Of a DNA stretch of 41,631 nt, positions 1 through 8,438 are shown in pieces; position 1 is the stretch's first letter, and the number at the start of each line of letters is the position of its first letter. Under the pieces are notes generated by a model that was not told the origin of the DNA, did not search any database, and saw only the letters and a list, made by a program, of their open reading frames with translations. The stretch covers positions 1 through 41,631 of the forward strand of contig DAOUUU010000005.1 in NCBI GenBank assembly GCA_030667985.1. Reading direction: 5' to 3'. The position numbers and the translations under genes are program-made. The stretch is from Candidatus Krumholzibacteriota bacterium. GTDB taxonomy: Bacteria > Krumholzibacteriota > Krumholzibacteriia > Krumholzibacteriales > Krumholzibacteriaceae.

Positions 1-402
1 GTAACCAGGAGCATTCTTCCAAGAACACATGTACTCGAACGGACCATCGGTCGGTCGAGCACCACACCAGGCTGACTGTGTGCCCTCGATAGCAACGAGA
101 CGTCCGTCGTAGCCGGGCGCTATCCCGTTGAAATCGTCAACATGGAACCAGGTTCCAACCTGGGCAGTGTTGTCAACCCTAGTCCAGCCTTGCCATGAAC
201 TCGGTTCGAAATCATACCACACAATACAGAACGTATCTACGGTGGCCGCATTGTACATATTGACGAGTCCCGGATCAGTCGCCGGAAGCTCATCAGGTCT
301 GTTAATGCGAATACCGTTGTTCAAAGCATCGCGTGCTGACGCAGGAACGAAAACAAGGGCAAGGAGGCAAATGCCTAGTAATACTAATAAGGCTTTCCTC
401 AT
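1..402 (-). CDS. Secreted protein of unknown function, 3' end cut by window edge
   Basis: Reading the minus strand from the ATG at 402 gives 134 open codons running off the window at base 1, so the C-terminus is missing. The protein begins MRKALLVLLGICLLALVFVP followed by ASA, a clear Sec signal peptide with a probable cleavage site near residue 23-25. The mature part is rich in aromatic residues and glycine and has the blocks GWTRV, WFHVDDF and IEGTQSAWCGARP, a pattern I associate with large exported proteins of uncultured FCB bacteria, but I cannot name a family. A G-rich Shine-Dalgarno (GGGGGA) lies 8 bases before the ATG. The gene is preceded by a 380-bp gene-free stretch with a possible RNA gene or structured leader. 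The call as a real gene is firm; the function is unknown. Confidence 0.75.
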   Translation of the reverse strand, partial: MRKALLVLLGICLLALVFVPASARDALNNGIRINRPDELPATDPGLVNMYNAATVDTFCIVWYDFEPSSWQGWTRVDNTAQVGTWFHVDDFNGIAPGYDGRLVAIEGTQSAWCGARPTDGPFEYMCSWKNAPGY

Positions 403-474
403 TATTTATTCCCCCCATCGTTAAGAGAATAAATGAAATCGACGCATAACTACACTAATTCAGTCTCGAAAGCA

Positions 475-684
475 AAGCGGTTAACCCCCTCGAATTCGGA
501 CCGCTTCGTTGTCCCCCCTTCCCACGATCCGTATTGTTCCTCTGAAGCGAGGGTTTCTTCCGCTGGAGTACCAAATTTATTGTCGAGTAAGTCTGGCTCC
601 CATACGGCGGTCGGCGATGGATAGAAACCTCACCCGTAAGGAGGTCTGCCCCGCAGGGCGCAACAACACTCCGCTTTCAGAGAT
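475..684 (-). ncRNA. Candidate structured RNA or long 5' leader
   Basis: No convincing protein gene fits between 403 and 780. A sigma70 promoter at 691-720 predicts a minus-strand transcript starting near 684. Within it, CTCTGAAAGC (682-673) can pair with GCTTCAGAG (548-540) with one bulged A, and GGAGT (672-668) with ACTCC (569-565), closing a domain of about 145 bases. Inside are a GCCC/GGGC hairpin (648-659) and a CCTC/GAGG hairpin extended by AGA/TCT (623-647). A further AAGCGG/CCGCTT pair (475-480, 501-506) may end the transcript. The layout is loosely like 6S RNA (closing stem around an internal bubble), but no diagnostic 6S sequence is certain. It could equally be a cis-acting leader of the gene starting at 402. 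Confidence 0.35.
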
Positions 685-690
685 GTAGGG

Positions 691-720
691 ATTCTATCAT
701 AAATAACACTGAACTGTCAA
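691..720 (-). promoter_or_regulatory. Sigma70 promoter of the candidate RNA
   Basis: On the minus strand TTGACA (720-715) is followed after 18 bases by TAGAAT (696-691). This is a perfect -35 and a 5/6 -10. Transcription would start near 684 and run toward the gene starting at 402, giving a leader of about 280 bases, or a separate RNA. Confidence 0.6.
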
Positions 721-780
721 GAGGGAATTAGTCAGTAACCAGGTTGGAACACAAGAGGTTCTGGCAATCGGACGCCTGCC

Positions 781-2949
781 CTACTCTCCTGCCACAACTG
801 AAAAATCACAGAATATCCCGAATGCTGTCCTCAGGCTCGAGAGAAATCTATGCCTGTTCACCCTTACGGCCTCGTCGTCGCAGTTGACGAGAACGGCATC
901 GAAGTATCCGTCGACTGCTGGTACAATCCGGGGAATAGTGCTGAAAATGCCGTTAAACTCTTTATTATCAATAAGTTTTATAAGCACGCCAGCATTCTTT
1001 GAAGCCTCGCCGTAGAGATCGGATTCGCTTTGCCCCTCGAAGAGATCAGAGGAAAAACCAAGGCGTCCCTCATCCTTTTTCACAAGGGCCCGCAGCATAT
1101 CGATCCCCTCCGAATATGAGACCGGCTCCTTCATATCCTTCGGCAGAATATTGATGATCCTCTTCATCGCAAGCACGAAGGGAAGCAACTCCCCCCCCCT
1201 TCTCATACTCTGCAGCTTATGGACCATTTCGCCCGGCGCGAAGGGAAATTCCCAAGGAGCGGAGAGAACCGCCTGGACGAGATCGTAGTCGTATCCGTCC
1301 TCACGAAGGATCACGTTCAACCTTCCCTCTATGAATTGACGGACCTTGGATGATATAGTGTGCCCCTCGGCTTCGGACGGATCTATTATCCCCTCATCTA
1401 CAAAGAAAGACATGCTCGTTTCGATCAGGCCGCTGATTGGGACTGGCAAACGCTTCTCTATCAGTATCCTCAAAAGACCCACAGATTGCCTGCGAAGCGC
1501 ATAGGGATCCTGAGAACCGGTAGGCTCGAGCCCGATAATGAAACACCCAACGACCGTGTCGGTCTTGTCGGCCACGGCCAGGATAGCCCCCGTATCGGTC
1601 GACGGGATCACATCACCCGCGAAACGCGGAAGGTAATGCTCGAATATCGCTTCAGCCACCTCCCTGGCTTCCCCCGCGACCTTGGCATACTCCCGTCCTA
1701 TATATCCCTGAAGCAGAGTAAATTCCTTGCCGTCCTTGACCATCTCGCTTGCGAGATCCGCTTTGGCGAGACGGGCGGCCCTGCTCAGGTTTTCCCATAT
1801 CTCTCCGCCCCCCCTATCCGCCTGTTCGATGATATAATGTCCGAGCCGTTCGATCCGCTGGGCCTTCTGCGCCAGAGTACCCAACCGCTCGAGCCAGACG
1901 ATGCCGTTGAGCTTTTCGGAGAGTTTCTCGAGCGATTTTGCAGTATCCTCCCGGTAGTAGAATTCCGCATCGGCCAGTCTCGCCTGCAGAACTCGTTCGT
2001 AGCCCTTTATTATCTCTTTCCTGTTCTTTTTTATCCCATCCGCGAACGCGACGAACACCGGTTTCAGCTCGCCACTCTCGTCCGAGACCGAGAAGTAGCG
2101 CTGATGGCTCTTCAGGGCCGTCACGATAACCTCTCGTGGAAGTTTGAGAAAGGCTGGATCGAATTCCCCTACGAGCGGAATGGGGGATTCGAGCAGATTT
2201 GCGACTATATGAACGAGGGCCTCGTCCTCGACGAGAACACCACCGCTTCCGCCGGCCGCCTTCCTCGCCATCGACAGGACCCTTGAACGACGGACCTCGT
2301 CATCGAGAATGATCCCGTGCTCTTCCATAAGCTCGAAATATCGAGCTATCGATCCGACTTCTATCGACTCCTCGAAAAAGGGCGAAAGACGCGTCCTTCG
2401 ACCGGCGCCAAGGCCTCCGCTCAACTCCACCTTCATCACACTATCACCGAAGAGAGCGATCATCCAGCGGATCGGTCGCGCGAACCTCTGTCCGCTAGAG
2501 TCCCATTTCATGACCTTTGGAAACCTGATGCTGTCGATGATCGCCGGAATACGCGCCTTGAGCAGCGATCCGGCCAGTTTTCCCCTGACTCGCTTGACAA
2601 TGGCGATATATTCGCCCTTTTCAGTCGTTACACAGGATATCTTCTCCACGGGAACGCCCTGGCTTTTTGCGAAACCCTCGGCTGCTTTGGTGTAACCGCC
2701 GTCGGGAGTCAGCGCGATGCCGGCGGGGGGACCGATTATCCTCTCTTCGACCGACTCCTGTTTCGCCGCAAGCCCCTCGATATGGACTATGAGCCTGTTC
2801 GGTGTACCCGTCACCAGGAGTGACTCGTAAGGAATCCTCTCTTCCTCCATGAATCTGGAAAACAGGTTCTCGAGCTGATTCAACGCACCCTCTATATACC
2901 CGCTCGGTATGTTCTCGCAACCGATCTCGAGAAGAAAATCCTTTTTCAC
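781..2949 (-). CDS. glyS: Glycine--tRNA ligase beta subunit
   Basis: This 722-residue protein is the beta subunit of the alpha2-beta2 bacterial glycyl-tRNA synthetase, which contributes tRNA recognition and supports charging by the alpha subunit in the cytoplasm. The N-terminus [14 protein letters not shown] matches the conserved beta-subunit opening, and the family motifs [18 protein letters not shown] and an HD-like central region with [11 protein letters not shown] are present. Length is normal for the family (about 690-720). The start ATG overlaps the glyQ stop by 4 bases (ATGA), indicating translational coupling in the run recO-glyQ-glyS. No strong intrinsic terminator is visible after the stop codon. 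Confidence 0.97.
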   Translation of the reverse strand: MKKDFLLEIGCENIPSGYIEGALNQLENLFSRFMEEERIPYESLLVTGTPNRLIVHIEGLAAKQESVEERIIGPPAGIALTPDGGYTKAAEGFAKSQGVPVEKISCVTTEKGEYIAIVKRVRGKLAGSLLKARIPAIIDSIRFPKVMKWDSSGQRFARPIRWMIALFGDSVMKVELSGGLGAGRRTRLSPFFEESIEVGSIARYFELMEEHGIILDDEVRRSRVLSMARKAAGGSGGVLVEDEALVHIVANLLESPIPLVGEFDPAFLKLPREVIVTALKSHQRYFSVSDESGELKPVFVAFADGIKKNRKEIIKGYERVLQARLADAEFYYREDTAKSLEKLSEKLNGIVWLERLGTLAQKAQRIERLGHYIIEQADRGGGEIWENLSRAARLAKADLASEMVKDGKEFTLLQGYIGREYAKVAGEAREVAEAIFEHYLPRFAGDVIPSTDTGAILAVADKTDTVVGCFIIGLEPTGSQDPYALRRQSVGLLRILIEKRLPVPISGLIETSMSFFVDEGIIDPSEAEGHTISSKVRQFIEGRLNVILREDGYDYDLVQAVLSAPWEFPFAPGEMVHKLQSMRRGGELLPFVLAMKRIINILPKDMKEPVSYSEGIDMLRALVKKDEGRLGFSSDLFEGQSESDLYGEASKNAGVLIKLIDNKEFNGIFSTIPRIVPAVDGYFDAVLVNCDDEAVRVNRHRFLSSLRTAFGIFCDFSVVAGE

Positions 2950-3848
2950 TTTTGCTTCCTTCCTCCGCCGTGCTTCTGCTCGAGCAATGGAAAACCCAGA
3001 TCGCGTCTCTGTTCCACATAAACCTCGGCCGTCCTGCGGGCCAGATCACGAATCCGAGCTATATAGCTGGTACGCTCGGAGACACTGATCGCTCCGCGGG
3101 CATCGAGGATGTTGAATACATGAGAACACTTTATGACATAATCGTAAGCGGGCAGAACAAGTCCGCTCTCGATTATCCTCAAGGCTTCCCGCTGGTACAG
3201 TTCGAATATGTCGAAATAGAGCGGGACATTAGCCTGCTCGAAATGAAAGGCGCTGAACTCGCGTTCGGCCTGCTTGTAGAGCTCGCCCCAATTGATTCCG
3301 CCACCCCACTCGACATCCATGATATCATCGACTTTCTGGATATACATACAGATCCGTTCCAGCCCGTATGTGATCTCGGCCGAGATCGGATCGAGCTCGA
3401 GCCCGCCCGCCTGCTGAAAATAGGTAAACTGGGTTATCTCCATGCCGTCGAGCCACACTTCCCAACCGAGACCCGCTGCGCCCAGAGTCGGAGACTCCCA
3501 ATCGTCCTCGAGGATCCTGATATCGTGTTTGGAGGGATCGATTCCGATCGCCACAAGGCTCTCAATATAGAGAGGAAGCACATTCTCCGGTGCCGGCTTC
3601 AGGATGACCTGATACTGATTGAACTGCTGAACCCTATTCGGATTCTCTCCATACCTGCCGTCCTTCGGCCTCTTGGACGGTTCTATATATGCCGCCTTCC
3701 AGGGCTCGGGACCGAGAACTCTGAGAAAGGTCGCCGGATTCATCGTTCCCGCTCCAACCTCGGAGTTATAGGGGGTCAGGAGTAGACATCCATTTTTCGC
3801 CCAGAATCGCTCCAATGAAGCAACGATCTCTTGAAACGTCAAATTCAA
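2946..3848 (-). CDS. glyQ: Glycine--tRNA ligase alpha subunit
   Basis: The 300-residue catalytic alpha subunit of tetrameric glycyl-tRNA synthetase activates glycine and joins it to tRNA-Gly. It begins with the typical [17 protein letters not shown] and then carries [33 protein letters not shown] and [20 protein letters not shown], all hallmark alpha-subunit blocks that form the class II active site. The usual family length is about 290-300. It overlaps recO upstream by 4 bases and glyS downstream by 4 bases, so all three are probably translated from one mRNA. Having the two-subunit enzyme rather than the single-chain GlyRS is the common bacterial state. Confidence 0.97.
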   Translation of the reverse strand: MNLTFQEIVASLERFWAKNGCLLLTPYNSEVGAGTMNPATFLRVLGPEPWKAAYIEPSKRPKDGRYGENPNRVQQFNQYQVILKPAPENVLPLYIESLVAIGIDPSKHDIRILEDDWESPTLGAAGLGWEVWLDGMEITQFTYFQQAGGLELDPISAEITYGLERICMYIQKVDDIMDVEWGGGINWGELYKQAEREFSAFHFEQANVPLYFDIFELYQREALRIIESGLVLPAYDYVIKCSHVFNILDARGAISVSERTSYIARIRDLARRTAEVYVEQRRDLGFPLLEQKHGGGRKQK

Positions 3849-4594
3849 TCCACCTCTTTCAATATTTTCAATGCGTTGGGCAGCCTGTAACCTTCGATAT
3901 GATAAAGAAAGAAAAAGTGCAGAAATCTGCCTATCTCTTTTCTCTCCTCCGGCGATATCGATAGTTCTTCGATATCATTCAGGTGATCTCCTGTCAACCT
4001 CGAGAGAAAACGGGCCGACTGTTCCGATACGAAAAGGGCGCCATCCGCTCCGCAGGCGCAGCAGGTGATACGCCCCGCCTGCGGTTGCGCCATAAAACCG
4101 CTCGCGAGATCGGCTCCGCATCCCGCACAACGGTCTGTAGCCGGATAAAAACCGGTCAGTTTCAACAGACGGGCGTAGAGCAAGAACAGCAGCGCCCAGG
4201 GATCGGCGATCCGGGGCAGCAACCGGATGAAAGACTCGAACAGATCGAATATCCGCTCATCCGCGTCCCGCTCCCTCACCGAACGGTCGAGAACCTCGAG
4301 ACCCGCCTGGAATATGCAGAGCCTCTCGAGGTCTTCAATAGAATTCTGAAATATGTCGCTGTTCTCGATCTCCTTGAGCAGGTGCAGATCGCGCTCCTGC
4401 TTGAAATAGAAAACGATATTCCCGAAACTGCCGGTGCGCAGGGATCCCGAAAAGGGACTCTTGTCTTTCTTCGCACCCTTTGCGAGCAGCCTGATCTTGC
4501 CTTGTGAACGTGTGAGAAACGAGACTACGAGGCTCGTTTCACCATAATCATAGGTTCTGAGAACAACGGCACGGTCTTTCAGGATCTCGCTCAA
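3845..4594 (-). CDS. recO: DNA repair protein RecO
   Basis: RecO (249 residues) helps load RecA onto SSB-coated single-stranded DNA in the RecFOR recombination pathway. The N-terminal OB-fold segment (residues 1-80) contains [20 protein letters not shown] and [12 protein letters not shown], both typical. A zinc-binding module follows with cysteines at 156/159 and 178/181, a feature of many but not all RecO proteins. A C-terminal helical domain completes the family fold. It sits 15 bp downstream of mgtE and overlaps glyQ by 4 bp. RecO next to glyQ/glyS is a common bacterial order, which supports the call. Confidence 0.93.
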   Translation of the reverse strand: MSEILKDRAVVLRTYDYGETSLVVSFLTRSQGKIRLLAKGAKKDKSPFSGSLRTGSFGNIVFYFKQERDLHLLKEIENSDIFQNSIEDLERLCIFQAGLEVLDRSVRERDADERIFDLFESFIRLLPRIADPWALLFLLYARLLKLTGFYPATDRCAGCGADLASGFMAQPQAGRITCCACGADGALFVSEQSARFLSRLTGDHLNDIEELSISPEERKEIGRFLHFFFLYHIEGYRLPNALKILKEVD

Positions 4595-4609
4595 TGACAG
4601 CCTTCCTGC

Positions 4610-5968
4610 CTACCCCCTTCCGATCCAGTCGATGAACAGGGTAGCGATTCCGAGATATATTAGTATACCGACTATATCGTTCGAAGTCGTGATGAATGGA
4701 CCGGTCGCCAGGGCCGGATCGATATTCATCTTCTTCAGCAGCAGAGGAACGATCGCTCCCATCAGCGTAGCCCAGAGAATTGTCATCATCATACAGACAC
4801 CGAGCAGTACTCCGAGACGATAGTCTTTCTGCCACAGTGAAACTGTGACGAGAAGCACTGAAGCGAGGACGATCCCGTTGATGATCGAGACCTTAAGCTC
4901 CCTGAGCAGCTTTCCGCTGGTGCGGACGACACTCACGCCTCCTACAGCTAGCTCCCTGACGACGATCGCTGAAGATTGGATACCGACATTCCCGCCCATC
5001 GCAGTGATGACCGGCACGAAGAAGGCAAGGGTCAGCACCGATTCCAGGGAACCTTTGAAATGGTTCATAACGAGCGCACTCGCTATACCTCCGAACAGCC
5101 CTGTCAGAAGCCAGGGGAGCCGTGCCCGTGAAACCTTGACGGGAGAACGCTCCCAGAACTCCTCTTCTCCGGTTCCCGCCATGATCGTGATATCCTCGGT
5201 CGCTTCCTCCTCGATGACGTCGATGATGTCATCAACGGTGATCCGTCCTACGAGCTTGCCGCGCGAATCCACGACCGGAAGACTGTAGAGATCGTACTTG
5301 GCGAAGATAGAGGCAACCTCCTCCTGATCGGTCTCGACGTCCACGGAGATAAAATCACTCACCAGCACCTCCCCCACAATGTCATCGGGATCGGCGACGA
5401 TGAGCTTGAGAATCGGGATGTATCCGACAAGAACGCCCTCTAGATCGACTACAAAGATATTCTGGAGATGCTCTATGCTCCCCTCTTCGGACCGCAGCAG
5501 CTTTATGATATCGGAGATCCTGGAATCGCGCCTGACCTTCATGACCTCGCGCGCCATAAGACCACCGGCCGATTCCTCGTCGAATTTCAGAAGTTCCCTG
5601 ACATCTTCGTATTCCTCCCTGCTGATCCTTCTAAGCACGCGCTGGACCTGTCCATCGGGAAGAAGATTTATTATATCTGCAGCGTCATCGCTTGCCATAA
5701 GCTCGATGAGATCTACAATCTCCGACTCCTCGAGTTCTTCGATGATCTCGCGCGCCGCGCCGTCATCGACGAATGTGAGGACTTCGCTCGCGAGCTCACG
5801 CTCGAAGGTCCCAAAGAGGATTCTCCGCTTCTCAACCGGCAACGCCATGAGCAGATCGCTGACATCGGCCGGCCTCATATCCTCGATAACATTAGGTATC
5901 GGAGAGAGGTCTCCGGCGTCTATCACCGATTCTATACGCTCGATCATATGTTGACGTTCGTTTTCCAT
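4610..5968 (-). CDS. mgtE: Magnesium transporter MgtE
   Basis: This 452-residue protein is an MgtE-type Mg2+ channel/transporter of the inner membrane. The acidic cytoplasmic N domain (about residues 1-130) has the family's MPVEKR and ELEESEIVDLIE repeat-like segments. Two CBS domains follow (about 135-260; DLYSLPVVDSRGKLVGRITV) and act as the Mg2+ sensor in characterised members. The C-terminal pore domain (about 285-450) has five hydrophobic helices and the conserved GGNVGIQSSAIVVRELAVG segment. Domain order and length match the family. It lies 15 bp upstream of recO and 88 bp after the DUF502 gene, so it is probably in the same long operon, though a separate promoter in the 88-bp gap cannot be excluded. 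Confidence 0.95.
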   Translation of the reverse strand: MENERQHMIERIESVIDAGDLSPIPNVIEDMRPADVSDLLMALPVEKRRILFGTFERELASEVLTFVDDGAAREIIEELEESEIVDLIELMASDDAADIINLLPDGQVQRVLRRISREEYEDVRELLKFDEESAGGLMAREVMKVRRDSRISDIIKLLRSEEGSIEHLQNIFVVDLEGVLVGYIPILKLIVADPDDIVGEVLVSDFISVDVETDQEEVASIFAKYDLYSLPVVDSRGKLVGRITVDDIIDVIEEEATEDITIMAGTGEEEFWERSPVKVSRARLPWLLTGLFGGIASALVMNHFKGSLESVLTLAFFVPVITAMGGNVGIQSSAIVVRELAVGGVSVVRTSGKLLRELKVSIINGIVLASVLLVTVSLWQKDYRLGVLLGVCMMMTILWATLMGAIVPLLLKKMNIDPALATGPFITTSNDIVGILIYLGIATLFIDWIGRG

Positions 5969-6056
5969 AAGTGTAGAGATTCCTTCGAAGTTGCGGAATG
6001 ACTCGAATAAGACAGGATGGAACGAGAAAGCCTAAACGTCAAGACTTTATTGGTTA

Positions 6057-6704
6057 TTACGCCGTTTCGGAACGTCCGCCGGACTCATCACCCTCCGCCG
6101 ACTTATTGACCTGATCATTCATACCCGGAAGAACGGCTCCGGCAGAGATTATGAGCTTCATCGCTTCCTCTGTCGTATAGTCGAAGGGGATGGCCTCCTC
6201 CTCGGGGACCATCAAAAAGAAACCGGAGGTCGGATTGGGAGTCGTCGGAAGGAAAACATTTACGAAAGCCATCTCCCGCCCGTCGATATCCTTTTGTTTC
6301 CATGTTGATGTCACGAATGCCACAGCGTATACGCCGGGTCGCGGATACTGGATCAGTACCGCCCTCTTGAAAACGGTCCTCTCCTGCTTGAAGAATACTT
6401 CGCCCATCTGCTTGATCGCGATATAAACACGGCCGATCAGCGGAATCTTGAATACGAGCGACTCTGCCCATGAAATGACCGTGCTGCCCAAGAAGTTACC
6501 GGCAAATACGCCGGTCAGCAGGATTATGAAAAAGACACCGAGGAAACCGAGACCTGGAATGTCGAGAAACGGATATCTCTGAACGAGCGGATTGAGAAGG
6601 ATACTGTCGACCGAAACAAAGAATCTATACATCACAAATCCTGTGATAACCGTCGGCAGCAATATCAACAGTCCCGTGAAAAACCTTCTTCTCAACCAGC
6701 CCAT
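6057..6704 (-). CDS. DUF502 family inner-membrane protein
   Basis: The 215-residue protein starts MGWLRRRFFTGLLILLPTVI, the characteristic opening of DUF502 proteins, and has two N-terminal membrane helices (about residues 8-30 and 50-75) with the family blocks PGLGFLGVFFIILLTGVFAG and IPLIGRVYIAIKQ. The soluble part has VNVFLPTTPNPTSGFFLMVP, also conserved. The molecular function of the family is not established as far as I know. Its ATG shares one base with the stop of the CorC/HlyC-like gene (TAATG), so the two are translationally coupled. An association with ion homeostasis is plausible only from the neighbours (CorC-like protein and MgtE). Confidence 0.88.
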   Translation of the reverse strand: MGWLRRRFFTGLLILLPTVITGFVMYRFFVSVDSILLNPLVQRYPFLDIPGLGFLGVFFIILLTGVFAGNFLGSTVISWAESLVFKIPLIGRVYIAIKQMGEVFFKQERTVFKRAVLIQYPRPGVYAVAFVTSTWKQKDIDGREMAFVNVFLPTTPNPTSGFFLMVPEEEAIPFDYTTEEAMKLIISAGAVLPGMNDQVNKSAEGDESGGRSETA

Positions 6705-8002
6705 TATTTAACGTCCTTCGAACCGTGTGGTAATGTCACGCTCACATCCGCTATACGCTGGCCCTCGAGCCGGCTTACTCTGAAGAGAATGCCGTTATAC
6801 TCTATCTCCTCCCCTTCGTCGGGCACCTTTCCGATCAAGTTATAGAGAAATCCTCCCAGAGTGTCAACCTCCTCCGTCGGCACACTGATGCCCAGACTCT
6901 CCTCGAGATCGTCCAGGCTAATCCTGCCTGCGATCATGTATTCGTTCAGGCCGAGCTCCTGGATCAACGGAAGCTCGTAGTCATGCTCGTCGCGGATCTC
7001 ACCTACGATCTCTTCCAGAATATCTTCGAGTGTGACGATCCCCGAAGTCCCCCCGTACTCGTCAACGACTATTGCCATATGCTTTTTCGAAACCTGAAAT
7101 TCCCTGAGCAGATCGTCTATCTTTTTTCCTTCAGGAACAAAATAGGCTTCCCTGGCAAGCTTGCCCAGCTCACCCTCCTGACCGGGGGATGCCTGGAGTA
7201 GATCCTTTACGAACAGAACCCCGACGATCTTGTCTATACTCCCATCATAGACCGGAACTCGTGAATGCCCCACATCCGACGCACTCTCACGCGCTTCGTC
7301 GACCGGCGTGCGTATATCGAACGCGAATACATCTATCCTCGGCACCATCACCTCCCGGACCTTCTTGACGCCGAATTCCACGATACTGTGCATCAACCTG
7401 TTTCCGTTCTCTTCGATGAACCCCTCTCCTCCCTCACCGGTTATATTGAATACAAAGAAGGACGAGGCAATCTCTCGCGGAAGATCGGGAAATACCCTGG
7501 ATGTGAATCTGAAGAACATACCACTGAACGGCCTGGCGACAAGGTAGATTGGAAGAAACGGATAGGATACTATATAGGCGAAGGTCCTCGAGCTCTTGGT
7601 CGACACGCTTACGCCCGCGATCGATACTAGCAGTACGAGCGAAACTATTATCAGTATCGGGACGATGACTGACAGTAGAATTCCCGCTTCAGTTCCGGAA
7701 AAGCTCCGGGAAAGATAGCCGAAGAGGTCGATAGCGATGACGACGACCAGGGAGACTTCGAGAGTGATCAGGGCAAGGAACAGATGGAGACGGTTGCGGT
7801 GCAGGAGCCTGGGGCAGAACGAACCCCAACTGTCTCTCGGGAACAGCTTGTCCTCGTGAACGCGCGATATGACGGTAAAAGCAGCAATCCCCCCCGACAG
7901 GAGGGCCTGGATCATGAGAAGGAGTACCAAACGGATGATCTGAGTCACTTCTTGTCCCATTTCATCGAGGAATTCTCTACTCGAAGAGCCGGTCGATAAC
8001 AC
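6704..8002 (-). CDS. CorC/HlyC family CBS-domain membrane protein
   Basis: This protein of 432 residues has an N-terminal region with about four hydrophobic helices that fits a diverged CNNM/DUF21 domain. A CBS pair follows (about 200-335), with VREVMVPRIDVFAFD, GHSRVPVYDGSIDKIVGVLF and MAIVVDEYGGTSGIVTLEDI. A C-terminal CorC_HlyC domain (about 345-425) ends it. Relatives are linked to Mg2+/Co2+ efflux or tolerance and were historically called hemolysins. The start at 8002 is GTG and overlaps ybeY by 26 bp with poor Shine-Dalgarno spacing; the ATG at 7960 would remove the overlap and is an alternative. The pairing with YbeY is widespread in bacteria. Confidence 0.88.
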   Translation of the reverse strand: MLSTGSSSREFLDEMGQEVTQIIRLVLLLMIQALLSGGIAAFTVISRVHEDKLFPRDSWGSFCPRLLHRNRLHLFLALITLEVSLVVVIAIDLFGYLSRSFSGTEAGILLSVIVPILIIVSLVLLVSIAGVSVSTKSSRTFAYIVSYPFLPIYLVARPFSGMFFRFTSRVFPDLPREIASSFFVFNITGEGGEGFIEENGNRLMHSIVEFGVKKVREVMVPRIDVFAFDIRTPVDEARESASDVGHSRVPVYDGSIDKIVGVLFVKDLLQASPGQEGELGKLAREAYFVPEGKKIDDLLREFQVSKKHMAIVVDEYGGTSGIVTLEDILEEIVGEIRDEHDYELPLIQELGLNEYMIAGRISLDDLEESLGISVPTEEVDTLGGFLYNLIGKVPDEGEEIEYNGILFRVSRLEGQRIADVSVTLPHGSKDVK

Positions 8003-8438
8003 CGTCCTTCAGAAGTCCGTGGAGCAGCCTCTTTTCCACCTCCTCCATTTTCCTCTCTTCCGTCTCATCATCATGACAGTAACCCTTCAGGTGACAGAGG
8101 CCGTGCGCGATGAGCCTGAGCATATACTCCTCGCTCTTGACCCTTCTCCTCTCGGCGCTACGGGTGATTCCTGGCCAGCATAGGTAGATCTCTCCCATTG
8201 TATCCTCATGGCTGCCTCCCTGGTGGGTGCCGTAGGAGAAACTCAATATCTCAGAGGGTCCTCGACGACGCCTGTATTTCCTGTTGAGCTCGGCCATTCT
8301 TCTCTCGCCTACAAGGTTGATCTCGACAAGTGCATGTTCCGGGAGTACCCTTGAAACAAGGGAATCGATCAGCGCCGAGGCCTCGTTAAACCTTTCCCTT
8401 CCTCTCACCCTTGGCCTGCAACTTAGAATTGCTTTCAC
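7977..8438 (-). CDS. ybeY: Endoribonuclease YbeY (rRNA maturation factor)
   Basis: YbeY is a zinc-dependent single-strand endoribonuclease used in 16S rRNA 3' processing and ribosome quality control. The 153-residue product carries the zinc motif HGLCHLKGYCH (H-x3-H-x5-H, close to residues 115-125), and the upstream blocks ELNRKYRRRRGPSEILSFSY and MGEIYLCW are typical. Length is normal. The start is GTG at 8438, inside the end of the HD phosphodiesterase gene (53-bp overlap), and the end overlaps the CorC-like gene. The order phoH - pgpH - ybeY - corC is a well-known conserved cluster, which strongly supports all four calls. Confidence 0.95.
   Translation of the reverse strand: MKAILSCRPRVRGRERFNEASALIDSLVSRVLPEHALVEINLVGERRMAELNRKYRRRRGPSEILSFSYGTHQGGSHEDTMGEIYLCWPGITRSAERRRVKSEEYMLRLIAHGLCHLKGYCHDDETEERKMEEVEKRLLHGLLKDGVIDRLFE

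Noticed and set aside
433-624. Possible small plus-strand gene
   Set aside because: No Shine-Dalgarno, no hydrophobic or conserved pattern, and it lies across the candidate RNA helices on the other strand.
605-647. Resemblance to an M-box (Mg2+) riboswitch: minus-strand GGGTGAGGTTTCTATCC is close to the GGTGAGGCTCCTAT core
   Set aside because: The other conserved M-box blocks could not be found, and the downstream gene is not a Mg2+ transporter. Kept only as a structured-RNA candidate.
1360-2286. 308-codon open frame on the plus strand, antisense to glyS
   Set aside because: It runs opposite to the clearly conserved glyS, has no recognisable domain or ribosome site, and its composition is what a GC-biased antisense frame gives.
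2952-3785. 277-codon plus-strand open frame antisense to glyQ
   Set aside because: It is the shadow of glyQ, whose protein matches the family along its whole length.
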